A stretch of DNA of 7,880 nucleotides from an uncultured Oscillospiraceae bacterium (GCA_900754515.1 CAAEDD010000139.1:1-7880), one strand, 5' to 3'; counted from the first letter of the stretch, positions 1 through 6,520 are shown. Notes: generated by a model from the letters alone, not told the origin. Made by a program: numbers and translations.

Positions 1-27
1 AATTTTTTGCTCTTTCTGAAAAGCGTT

Positions 28-67
28 TTCCCCCGGGCAGCCTTTTCTGCCATGCTGCCCGGGGGAA
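28..67. terminator. Strong hairpin terminator after the exporter operon
   Basis: A perfect inverted repeat: 30-41 pairs with 54-65 (12 bp, GC-rich, CCCCCGGGCAGC and its complement), extended to 14 bp by two A-T pairs, with a 12-nt loop. It begins 21 nt beyond the stop codon of the large adaptor gene. On the plus strand the stem is followed by TTTTAAAATTTT, so the better U-tract serves transcripts entering from the left. On the minus strand the bases after the stem are AACGCTTTTC, not a classical U-tract. It is probably a two-way terminator between the operon and a convergent gene outside the window, but efficiency in the minus direction is uncertain. Confidence 0.65.
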
Positions 68-88
68 TTTTAAAATTTTATGCCTTTT

Positions 89-2650
89 TCATGGTCCAAA
101 GGGCGGAGCCATATCAGCTTCCCCAGCCGAGCCACTGTCCTCATACCAGGCATAGTAGAAGTCCTGGCCCTCCTCCAGGCCGGAGAGCAGTTGTACATAC
201 TCCCCGTCGGAGATCCCCGTGGTCACAGCCACCGGATTGCCAAGGCTGCCGCTGTCGCAGCTGGTATATATGATATCCTGGGAACCGTCTTTGTCCAGTG
301 CCGCAACCGGCACGCACAGCACATTTCCGGAGCTGCCCAGGGAAATGGAGGCTGAGGCGCTCATGCCCGGCAGCATATCGCCGCTCTTTTTCAAAGTCAG
401 CTCTACGGCAAATTTGCTGTTGCCGCCCTCGTTCTCGCCGGTATTGGCTATGCCGGTCACCGTGGCGTCAAACTGTTCGCCCCCCAGGGCATCCACGCTT
501 ATCACCGCATCCTGGCCCAGCTGTATATTGGAGATATCCAGCTCATCCACCTGTATCTCCAGGCTCATGTGTTCCTGAGAGCTGACGGAAGCAATGCTCA
601 CTTCCTCCAGGCTGTAAAGCTGCTGGCTCTCCTCCTGGCTTGCCGTGCCGCCGCTGCCGCTGGTCATGCCGCCCATAGCTCCGCTCATCCCGCCGGTCAT
701 GCCGCCCTCCATGCCGCCCTCCATGCCGCCCTGTCCCGGAGTCTGGCTGCCGCTCTCCGAAAGCCGTGTGAGCAGCAGAAGCTTGCTGCTCTCGTCCGTC
801 ACCAGGAAGACCCTGTCCCCTGCGCTCAGGCCCGTCAGGTCCAGGGCCGAGGCGTCATAGCTCTTTTCCACCGTCAGCTCGGTGTCGCTCACCGTCACCG
901 AGGGCAGGGAGTTCAGATCGCTTATGGTATAGGCATAGAAGGTCTGCATCACCTTGATGCTGCCGCCGCTTATCTCCGTCAGCTTTGCGGCGTAGCCGTA
1001 ATATACGGCGGAGGGCTGGCTCTGCTCGGCGCTCACCGTGAGGCTCAGGCTGGCCTGGGCCCCGCCGCTGCCGTCGGAGGCGGTGAAGCTGATGGTAATG
1101 GGATAGTTGCCGGCGGCGGTGGGGACTCCGGAGATGATGCCGGTGGAGGCATCCAGGCTCAGCCCGTCAGGCAGATCGCTGGCGCTCCAGCTGCCGCTGA
1201 CGACTCCCGTATCGTTGGAGGCGGTGAGCTGGGCGCTGTAGCTCTGGCCCACGGTAGCCCCGGGCAGGGACGTGGTGGTGATGCTTATCTGCCCGGTAAG
1301 GGTGCCGCCGCCGGGCTCAGGTTCGGGTTCGCCGCCGGTCTCGGGCTCCGTGCCGCCGTCTCCTTCTCCTTCCACGCCGCCCAGAAGCTGGGTGCCGCCC
1401 TCAAGGGGCTGGGCGTTGTCCAACACAGGCTGGGCGCTATCCTCAACGAGTTGAGTGCCGCCGTCTACGGCGCTGAGGAGGACGATGCCGCCGGAGGCAG
1501 AGCCGGAGCCGTAATTCACCAGGGGACTTACCGCAAGGCCGCCGGTGCTGCTCTCGGAGGAGAGAAGCATATAGCTGCCCTCCTCGTCCACTCCGGTGAC
1601 TATGCCGTCACAGGGGGCGGTTACCGTCCGGCTCTCATACATCTGAAACAGCTCTTCCATCAGCTCCTCATAATCCTGGTGCTGATCCACCAGCTGCCGG
1701 TACTCTGCGCTGTGGCCAGTGTTCTCCAGGGCAAAGAGACTCTGGCCCTGATACACCTGCTGCCCGCTCTCTATATATACATAGGATACGTCCCCGGTAT
1801 AGGCGGTGACCTTCCAGGGGCTGTTTATATACAGCTCCCCGCTGCCCAGGCTCTCCCCATCCTCAGTGGAGACGGTGACCTCCGTCCCCGGCTCATAGTC
1901 ATCGTCCTCCACCGTCACGGTGAGCGTCCCCTCTACAACAGATTTGACGCTGCCCTCAGCCTCGCTGCCGTCAGGGAAGTTCAGCAGGACGGTTTCTCCG
2001 TTTTTAACGGCGCTGTCCGTCTCGATCCGGACGGCCATCAGCCCATCCAGGGACAGCACGGCCAGGGCTCCGTGCTCCAGCATCAGCTCCGCCACCGAGT
2101 CCCCCTTCTGGGCGTATACCAGTTTCACCAGGCCCTGGGCTCCGGCGGAGACAGTCTGGCTGTCCGCTTCGCCGCTGAGGGCGCTTATCTCCTCCGACAG
2201 ATAGTCCAGAGTCTCCTGTACCGAGGCTATGGCGCTCATGACGCTGACTTCATCTACCTGGGCTATGGACTGGCCCTTTTCCACGGTGTCGCCGTTTTGC
2301 ACCAGGTATCTGTCTATTTTCACCGCCTCGGGCACGGTGACGCTCACGGAGGCTTCTCCCGACAGCTGGCCGCCCCCCAGCACCTTTGTCTCCAGTTCCC
2401 TCATCTCTGCCTGGCCGGAGATTATGCTGGCCTTGCGGCTCTCCTCCTGCCGGGCGGATGCCGCCATGGGCATCACTGCCAGCATCAGCACCAGCGCTCC
2501 GGCGCAGCCCCAGGCGATATATTTCTTCCGGGCCGCCCCGGGGAGCTTCGCCTTCTCGGTCTGAGGGGCTGCGCTCCCGGCCCGGCGGTACTCGGGGAGC
2601 TTCTTCAGGGCCTCAAGCCTCTTCTTAAGTTTTTCAAAAAATCCTTCCAT
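89..2650 (-). CDS. Large HlyD/YknX-type ABC exporter adaptor with Ig-like insert
   Basis: Membrane-anchored adaptor (membrane fusion protein family) of 853 aa, likely the extracytoplasmic partner of the ABC pump encoded just upstream. Seen: a basic cytoplasmic N-terminus; one membrane segment at about 44-64; a lipoyl-like half (107-133, with NGDTVEKGQ); a short helical pair; a beta-barrel-like stretch (194-260); a second lipoyl-like unit (280-354, ending TAPCDGIVTG); an insert of roughly 360-680; then a barrel (684-772, MLPGMSASASI) and a membrane-proximal domain (776-833). Usual adaptors are about 350-450 aa, so this is about twice normal. The ATG at 2650 is chosen because GGAGG lies 8 nt upstream; an in-frame ATG at 2665 lacks such a site and would overlap the permease gene. 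It follows the permease stop by 4 nt. The adaptor family is clear; the substrate and the role of the insert are not. Confidence 0.88.
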   Translation of the reverse strand: MEGFFEKLKKRLEALKKLPEYRRAGSAAPQTEKAKLPGAARKKYIAWGCAGALVLMLAVMPMAASARQEESRKASIISGQAEMRELETKVLGGGQLSGEASVSVTVPEAVKIDRYLVQNGDTVEKGQSIAQVDEVSVMSAIASVQETLDYLSEEISALSGEADSQTVSAGAQGLVKLVYAQKGDSVAELMLEHGALAVLSLDGLMAVRIETDSAVKNGETVLLNFPDGSEAEGSVKSVVEGTLTVTVEDDDYEPGTEVTVSTEDGESLGSGELYINSPWKVTAYTGDVSYVYIESGQQVYQGQSLFALENTGHSAEYRQLVDQHQDYEELMEELFQMYESRTVTAPCDGIVTGVDEEGSYMLLSSESSTGGLAVSPLVNYGSGSASGGIVLLSAVDGGTQLVEDSAQPVLDNAQPLEGGTQLLGGVEGEGDGGTEPETGGEPEPEPGGGTLTGQISITTTSLPGATVGQSYSAQLTASNDTGVVSGSWSASDLPDGLSLDASTGIISGVPTAAGNYPITISFTASDGSGGAQASLSLTVSAEQSQPSAVYYGYAAKLTEISGGSIKVMQTFYAYTISDLNSLPSVTVSDTELTVEKSYDASALDLTGLSAGDRVFLVTDESSKLLLLTRLSESGSQTPGQGGMEGGMEGGMTGGMSGAMGGMTSGSGGTASQEESQQLYSLEEVSIASVSSQEHMSLEIQVDELDISNIQLGQDAVISVDALGGEQFDATVTGIANTGENEGGNSKFAVELTLKKSGDMLPGMSASASISLGSSGNVLCVPVAALDKDGSQDIIYTSCDSGSLGNPVAVTTGISDGEYVQLLSGLEEGQDFYYAWYEDSGSAGEADMAPPFGP
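665..734 (-). repeat. Met/Gly-coding 12-bp tandem repeats
   Basis: Two exact copies of ATGCCGCCCTCC (699-710, 711-722, plus-strand reading) and a third differing in its last two bases (723-734), with degenerate copies down to about 665. On the coding strand they give GGMEGGMEGGMTGGMSGAMGGM, residues 641-662 of the large adaptor. The repeat keeps the reading frame and probably forms a flexible methionine-rich linker between the insert and the second barrel domain. Confidence 0.85.
1031..1294 (-). other. Ig-like (He_PIG-type) domain inside the large adaptor
   Basis: Residues 453-540 of the large adaptor read as a putative-Ig (He_PIG-like) fold. They run from ITTTSLPGATVGQSYSAQL, through LPDGLSLDASTGIISGVP and GNYPITISFTASD, to LSLTVS. 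The pattern 'LPxGLSLDxxTGxISGxPT' is the hallmark of that family, which is common in bacterial surface proteins and unusual inside an ABC exporter adaptor. A Gly/Glu/Pro-rich linker (residues about 426-449) precedes it and a second beta-rich stretch (549-632) of unknown family follows it. Family recognition is by motif only. Confidence 0.8.
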
Positions 2651-2654
2651 GGTC

Positions 2655-3845
2655 TCATCCTCCATAGTGCAGGGCGTCGATGGGCTTCATCCTGGCCGCC
2701 TTATTGGCCGGGTACAGGCCAAAGACCAGGCCGATGATAAAGCAGAACACCACCGCTATCAGCACCACCGGCAGGTTCAGGCTGAAAGACATATCCAGGC
2801 TGGCCACAACAGTGTTCACTATCTGCAATATGGCCCAGCTGAGGAAAATGCCCAGACAGCAGCCCATCATGCACAGCACCACCGCCTCCATCAAAAACTG
2901 GGTGAGTATGGCCTGGCGGTTGGCCCCTATGGCCTTGCGTATGCCTATCTCCCGGGTGCGCTCGGTGACCGTGACCAGCATGATGTTCATTATGCCTATG
3001 CCGCCTACCACCAGGGATATGCCCGCTATGCCCCCCAACATCACCGTCAGCATGGAGGTGACGGAGCTCATGGTCTCCTCCAAAGCGTCCTGGGAGCTTA
3101 TCTCAAAGGCTTCGTCGTCCTGATCAAAGCGCTCCATCAGCAGCCGGGTCATGGTACCCTCCGCCTCTTCCACGGTGTGTCCCTCTCCGGCGCTGACATA
3201 GAAGCTCTTTATCTCCGCCGAGGCGGTTGTGGACAGGCGCACCAGGGAGGAATAGGGCAGATAGGCCACCATACTGCCGGAAGAGAACACCCTGGTCAGA
3301 TTGTTGTCGTCGTCCGTAAGCACGCCCACCACGGTATACTTGGTGCCGTTCAGGTTCAGCGCCTGACCTACACAGTCGGTATAGCCGATAAGCTCCTCCG
3401 CCGCAGTCTCGTTTATTACGCAGACATAGCTGTGGTTCTCCTGGTCGGTGTCCTTGAGCCAGCGGCCCATGGACAGCTGGAGTCCCTGGATCTCATAGTA
3501 TTCGGAACTTGTGCCGTAGAGGGTCACGCTGCCGCTGCCCTCACTGCCGCTGCCCTGGGCCGTATCGGATATATAGGGTGCTATCAGTCCCAGAGTCTCC
3601 TCCTCTTCCAGCCAGGTCTCCAGGGTCTCCGTATCTATGGGCTGGCCCTTGTCCTCTTCTATGGTCACAGTGAGCAGATTGCTGCCCAGGCCGGAAATGG
3701 TATCGGTGACGGAGCTGGTGGCCCCGCTCACCAGACTGACCAGCACCACCAGAGCCATGACGCCGATGATGATGCCCAGCATGGTGAGCACGGCTCTCAG
3801 CTTATTGGAGCCTATGGAGCGCAGAGCCATTTTCAAAGATAACAT
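2655..3845 (-). CDS. MacB/YknZ-type ABC transporter permease
   Basis: Membrane subunit of the exporter, 396 aa, normal length for YknZ-like permeases without a fused ATPase. Topology seen: membrane segment at about 18-40 after a basic SNKLRAVLTMLGIIIGV start, an extracytoplasmic MacB-type core domain (about 42-260), and three further segments at about 268-292, 318-345 and 357-378. Family hallmarks are GGIGIMNIMLVTVTERTREIG (281-301) with the following IRKAIGA, and the C-terminal GLYPANKAARMKPIDALHYG (376-395). By analogy with MacB it would pass conformational change to the adaptor rather than form a classic channel. Its ATG overlaps the ATPase stop by one base (TAATG) and GGAGGTGA sits 7 nt upstream, so translation is probably coupled. 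Substrate unknown; homologues export peptides, antibiotics or toxins. Confidence 0.95.
   Translation of the reverse strand: MLSLKMALRSIGSNKLRAVLTMLGIIIGVMALVVLVSLVSGATSSVTDTISGLGSNLLTVTIEEDKGQPIDTETLETWLEEEETLGLIAPYISDTAQGSGSEGSGSVTLYGTSSEYYEIQGLQLSMGRWLKDTDQENHSYVCVINETAAEELIGYTDCVGQALNLNGTKYTVVGVLTDDDNNLTRVFSSGSMVAYLPYSSLVRLSTTASAEIKSFYVSAGEGHTVEEAEGTMTRLLMERFDQDDEAFEISSQDALEETMSSVTSMLTVMLGGIAGISLVVGGIGIMNIMLVTVTERTREIGIRKAIGANRQAILTQFLMEAVVLCMMGCCLGIFLSWAILQIVNTVVASLDMSFSLNLPVVLIAVVFCFIIGLVFGLYPANKAARMKPIDALHYGG
2659..2663 (-). promoter_or_regulatory. Ribosome binding site deciding the large adaptor start
   Basis: GGAGG on the minus strand, formed by the last two glycine codons of the permease gene, 8 nt before the ATG at 2650. 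It supports that start over the upstream ATG at 2665, which the site would otherwise lie within. Confidence 0.8.
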
Positions 3846-4516
3846 TACAGCTTCACCTCCGAAATGCGTCCGTCCAGGATGTGTATGGAACGGGCCGCCT
3901 GCTTTGCCACATTGGGGTCGTGGGTTATCAGGACTATGGTGTTCCCCTGGGCGTGGAGCTCATGGAAAATGTCTATTATCTCCTGGCTGGTCTTGGAGTC
4001 CAGGGCCCCGGTGGGCTCGTCGGCCAATATGAGCTTGGGCCGGGTGGCTATGGCCCGGGCTATGGCAACCCTCTGCTGCTGCCCGCCGGACAGCTCCGTG
4101 GGCAGGTGCTTTGCCCGCTTTGTAAGCCCCACCCGCTCCAGGGCCTCCCGCACCCGCTCCGCCCGCTCCGGCCGGGGCAGCCCCTGATAAATGAGGGGCA
4201 GCTCCACGTTCTCCTCCGCCGTGAGCTTGGGGATGAGGTTGAAGCTTTGGAACACAAAGCCTATCTTCTCGTTGCGTATTTTGGCCAGCTGGTTCTCCGA
4301 ATAGGATTCTATGGGCAGGCCGTCCAGATGATAGCTCCCGGCGTCCGCCACGTCCAGGCAGCCGATGATGTTCATGAGAGTGGATTTGCCGCTGCCGGAG
4401 GGGCCTATGATGCTGACAAATTCCTTGGGGTAGATGTGCAGCGTGGCGTGATCCAGCGCTCTCACTTTCTCGTCGCCTACCATGTACACCTTGCAAAGGT
4501 CTTTGATATCTATCAT
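3845..4516 (-). CDS. MacB/LolD/YknY-type ABC transporter ATPase
   Basis: Cytoplasmic ATP-binding subunit, 223 aa from the chosen ATG, the usual length for this family. All nucleotide-binding motifs are intact: Walker A GPSGSGKST (38-46), Q-loop Gln90 in FVFQSFNLIP, signature LSGGQQQRVAIARA (142-155), Walker B LILADEP (162-168) followed by the D-loop SerAlaLeuAsp-type GALD, and the switch histidine His199 in LITHDP. The open frame extends upstream to 4591, but those 25 extra residues overlap the repeat-coding tail of the preceding adaptor gene and are low-complexity Ala/Pro/Gly, whereas MIDIKDLCKVY is the canonical N-terminus. The start lies 13 nt after the first adaptor's stop, behind a modest GAGGGG site. 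It should dimerise and power the permease encoded next. Confidence 0.96.
   Translation of the reverse strand: MIDIKDLCKVYMVGDEKVRALDHATLHIYPKEFVSIIGPSGSGKSTLMNIIGCLDVADAGSYHLDGLPIESYSENQLAKIRNEKIGFVFQSFNLIPKLTAEENVELPLIYQGLPRPERAERVREALERVGLTKRAKHLPTELSGGQQQRVAIARAIATRPKLILADEPTGALDSKTSQEIIDIFHELHAQGNTIVLITHDPNVAKQAARSIHILDGRISEVKL
3853..3860 (-). promoter_or_regulatory. Ribosome binding site of the permease gene
   Basis: GGAGGTGA on the minus strand, a near-perfect match to the 16S rRNA 3' end, located inside the last codons of the ATPase gene and 7 nt before the permease ATG. Confidence 0.85.
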
Positions 4517-4529
4517 GCACTCGCCCCCC

Positions 4530-6245
4530 TCAGTTGCCGCCGGGCATTCCGCCGCCCATACCGCCGGAGGGCCGCTCGCCGCCGAAGTCACCGGAGGGCA
4601 TCTCGCCGCCGAAGTCGCCGGAAGGCATCTCGCCGCCGCCGAAGTCGCCTCTCTGTCCGCCGCCCATGCCGCCGAAGCCCATGGAGCCGAAGAAGCTCTG
4701 GCTCTCGGTGTAATACACGGTGTCGCCCTCGGCCAGGCCGGATTTTATCTCCACATAGCTGCTGTTGCTCAGCCCCGGGACCACGTCCACCCGGCCGCCG
4801 TATTCGCCGCTGTCCTCGTCATAGCTGGTATACACATAGTAGCCGCTGCTGGTCTGGTGCAGGGCATCCACCGGGATAAGCAGGGCATCGTCCACGCCCT
4901 CTATCCTTATATCCACCCCCGCAGTCATGCCGGGCAGCATACCCTCCACCTTATCCAAAGTTATCACAGCGGTATAGCTGCCGTCGGAGGCGGTCTTGTC
5001 TATCTCCGTAACCGTGCCGCTGAGCACCTCGTCTCCCAGGGAGCTGACGGTTACCTCCGCCGTCTGATCCAGAGCCAGAGAGAGGATATCGTCCTCATCC
5101 ACGCTGATAGTCACGGACATACTCACGTCCGGCGCCAGGGTGAGCACTTCGTCGGTCTCCCCGCTCTCCAGGTCTTCCAGCTCAGACACAGAATACACCG
5201 TGCCGGAGATGGGGGCGGTAAGGCCGCCGTACTGCTGTATCTTCAAAAGCTCCAGCAGCTCCTCCTCGGCTTCGCTCCTGCTTTGCAGCAGGGCGTCATA
5301 GCTGGCGCTGGTGCCGGTATCCGTCAGGGCAAAGAGAGTGCTGGAGGCACTCACCGCCTGGTTCTCCGTCACATAAACCCCGCTCACCGTCCCGGCATAG
5401 CCGGTGACTTTCAGGGGATTATGGATATAGAGGCTGCCGCTGCCCAGTTCCTTGCCCTGGGCATCCGTGACCGTGACCGTCTCATCCACCGCCGGGCCGT
5501 CGTCGCTTATCAGCACTGTGGCGCTGCCGCCCACTACCGAGTCTACCAGGCCCTCTTCCTCGCTGCCGTCGGAGAGGATAACGCTGACCGCCTCGCCTTT
5601 CTCCAAGCTTTCGTTGTCAATGTCCACGGCCATGTAGCCGTCCAGGGAGATGACTGCCAGGGCGCCTTTATCCACCATGGTCTCCGCCACAGACGTGTCC
5701 ACCCCGGCATAGATGGCCTTTACCCGGCCCGCTACTCCGGCGGAGATGTAGCTGTCCACGGTATCCCCCTCGGCCTGGGAGATTTCCTCGTCCAGGGCAT
5801 CAAGCTCCGACTGGAGGGTGGACATGGCGCTTCTCACGCTGGCCATATCCGCAGTGGCCAGCAGCTCGCCCTCCTGGAAGCTGTCTCCGAATTGGGCCAG
5901 GATCTCCGTCAGTTCTACGCCCTCCGGCAGGGTCAGCGTTTCTGTGTCCACATTTTCCAGCATTCCCGAACCGGAGACTACGGTGCTAATGGTTCCACGC
6001 TCCACCGTGGCGCTTATGACCTCGTCGCCGCTCATGGCAAAGTTCTCCCGCACCTGGCGGCGCAGGATAAGCACGGCGGCCACAAGCACCGCCGCCAGCA
6101 CGCCCACCACTATGGCTATATTGCGTATGCGCTTTTTCTTCTTCGCCTTCTTGCTGCGCCGGAGAGAGTCAAAGAGCTCCTCGTCCCGCTGCTGTATCTC
6201 TTTGTCCGCCGCCTGTAAGGCGCCGTCCTTGTTTTCCATGTCCAT
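4530..6245 (-). CDS. HlyD/YknX-type ABC exporter adaptor, first gene of operon
   Basis: Membrane-anchored adaptor of 571 aa. Seen: charged cytoplasmic N-terminus with a Lys/Arg cluster (29-41), one membrane segment (about 42-62), a lipoyl-like half (104-131), a short helical pair (about 134-160), a beta-barrel-like stretch with GALAVISLDGYMAV (194-207), a second lipoyl-like unit (278-352, ending TAPISGTV), a second barrel (369-449, MLPGMTAGVDI), a membrane-proximal domain (454-512) and a Gly/Met/Asp-rich tail (519-571). Start choice: AAGGAG lies 6 nt before the ATG at 6245; the frame opens further up at a TTG (6305), but that falls inside the predicted -10 box. It is a clear paralogue of the adaptor at the operon's far end. 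Having an adaptor, ATPase and permease in this order matches yknXYZ of Bacillus. Confidence 0.93.
   Translation of the reverse strand: MDMENKDGALQAADKEIQQRDEELFDSLRRSKKAKKKKRIRNIAIVVGVLAAVLVAAVLILRRQVRENFAMSGDEVISATVERGTISTVVSGSGMLENVDTETLTLPEGVELTEILAQFGDSFQEGELLATADMASVRSAMSTLQSELDALDEEISQAEGDTVDSYISAGVAGRVKAIYAGVDTSVAETMVDKGALAVISLDGYMAVDIDNESLEKGEAVSVILSDGSEEEGLVDSVVGGSATVLISDDGPAVDETVTVTDAQGKELGSGSLYIHNPLKVTGYAGTVSGVYVTENQAVSASSTLFALTDTGTSASYDALLQSRSEAEEELLELLKIQQYGGLTAPISGTVYSVSELEDLESGETDEVLTLAPDVSMSVTISVDEDDILSLALDQTAEVTVSSLGDEVLSGTVTEIDKTASDGSYTAVITLDKVEGMLPGMTAGVDIRIEGVDDALLIPVDALHQTSSGYYVYTSYDEDSGEYGGRVDVVPGLSNSSYVEIKSGLAEGDTVYYTESQSFFGSMGFGGMGGGQRGDFGGGEMPSGDFGGEMPSGDFGGERPSGGMGGGMPGGN
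4564..4648 (-). repeat. 27-bp tandem repeat coding the adaptor's C-terminal tail
   Basis: Three units anchored on CCGGAGGGC (4564), CCGGAGGGC (4591) and CCGGAAGGC (4618) in plus-strand reading, spaced exactly 27 bp. They encode a nine-residue unit, PSGDFGGEM, repeated near the C-terminus of the first adaptor (the copy nearest the end reads PSGG). The unit size is a multiple of three, so copy-number change would lengthen or shorten the tail without a frameshift. Confidence 0.85.
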
Positions 6246-6251
6246 ATGCTG

Positions 6252-6257
6252 CTCCTT
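6252..6257 (-). promoter_or_regulatory. Ribosome binding site of the first adaptor gene
   Basis: AAGGAG on the minus strand, 6 nt before the ATG at 6245. It selects this start over the second in-frame ATG six bases further in and over the upstream TTG at 6305. Confidence 0.8.
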
Positions 6258-6273
6258 TCCCCTTCCGGGCTTT

Positions 6274-6293
6274 AAGGCGGGGTCTCCCGCCTT
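6274..6293 (-). other. Hairpin in the operon leader
   Basis: Perfect 8-bp inverted repeat: AAGGCGGG (6274-6281) and CCCGCCTT (6286-6293) with a 4-nt loop. If transcription starts near 6298, as the -10 box suggests, the hairpin forms a few bases from the 5' end of the mRNA and 28 nt upstream of the first start codon. No U-tract follows it on the minus strand, so it is unlikely to be a terminator. A 5' stem that protects the message or a regulator site is possible. Confidence 0.55.
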
Positions 6294-6304
6294 TCTGTCT
6301 CCCA

Positions 6305-6346
6305 ATTATAGCTGGCGAAGCTTAAGCCATCCTTAATTTTCCTGAG
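6305..6346 (-). promoter_or_regulatory. Probable activator-dependent promoter of the exporter operon
   Basis: A perfect TATAAT lies on the minus strand at 6310-6305, giving an expected start near 6298 and a leader of about 53 nt. No TTGACA-like -35 box lies 16-18 bp upstream. Instead the region holds three direct repeats on the minus strand: CTCAGG (6346-6341), TTAAGG (6336-6331) and TTAAGC (6325-6320), spaced 10 and 11 bp. One-turn direct repeats overlapping the -35 position are typical of OmpR/PhoB-family response regulators. The -10 is seen; the activator is inferred. Confidence 0.55.
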
Positions 6347-6471
6347 AAATTTTCCCCCTGTTTTTTAACTTTTTGTTTTCTTTTTCCCCTTTAGTACCCG
6401 GTTCCGGCCGGGACACCGGCCTGCTCCCCCGGCCCGAGGAAAATTTTTGCCCTCACCAACCTTTTTTGTAT
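6347..6471. other. Intergenic T-tract run and GC-rich inverted repeats
   Basis: The outer part of the divergent spacer has no gene. At 6361-6392 the plus strand is nearly pure pyrimidine with T-tracts starting at 6361, 6370, 6376 and 6381; on the minus strand these are A-tracts upstream of the operon promoter and could act as curved DNA or an UP element. At 6397-6421 there is a GC-rich cluster with two competing hairpins: CCCGG/CCGGG (6397-6401 with 6408-6412) and GGCCGG/CCGGCC (6406-6411 with 6416-6421). Neither is followed by a U-tract in a useful place. Confidence 0.45.
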
Positions 6472-6500
6472 TTGATATTTTCCCCGGCCTATGCTACTAT
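6472..6500 (+). promoter_or_regulatory. Extended -10 promoter of lysA
   Basis: TTGATA (6472-6477), a 17-bp spacer, then TACTAT (6495-6500) preceded by TGC, giving an extended -10 element. The start should fall near 6507, about 24 nt before the lysA ATG. That leader is far too short for a lysine riboswitch or a T-box, so if lysA is regulated it is likely at initiation. Confidence 0.65.
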
Positions 6501-6520
6501 GTTTGAAGATTTTGCCAAGT

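Noticed and set aside
665..734. Short tandem repeats considered as a CRISPR array
   Set aside because: Units are 12 bp, directly adjacent without spacers, and inside a coding frame.
4517..4591. N-terminal extension of the ATPase reading frame
   Set aside because: The 25 extra residues overlap the repeat-coding tail of the previous gene and have no family counterpart; the ATG at 4516 gives the canonical start.
569..6218. Several long open frames on the plus strand opposite the operon, up to 722 codons
   Set aside because: They mirror well-supported minus-strand genes and read as low-complexity Ala/Gly/His/Gln/Leu sequence without domains or good ribosome binding sites. They are a by-product of GC-rich codons in the real genes.
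6246..6305. Upstream TTG start for the first adaptor
   Set aside because: It would start inside the predicted -10 box and add 20 residues lacking family similarity, while AAGGAG fits the ATG at 6245.
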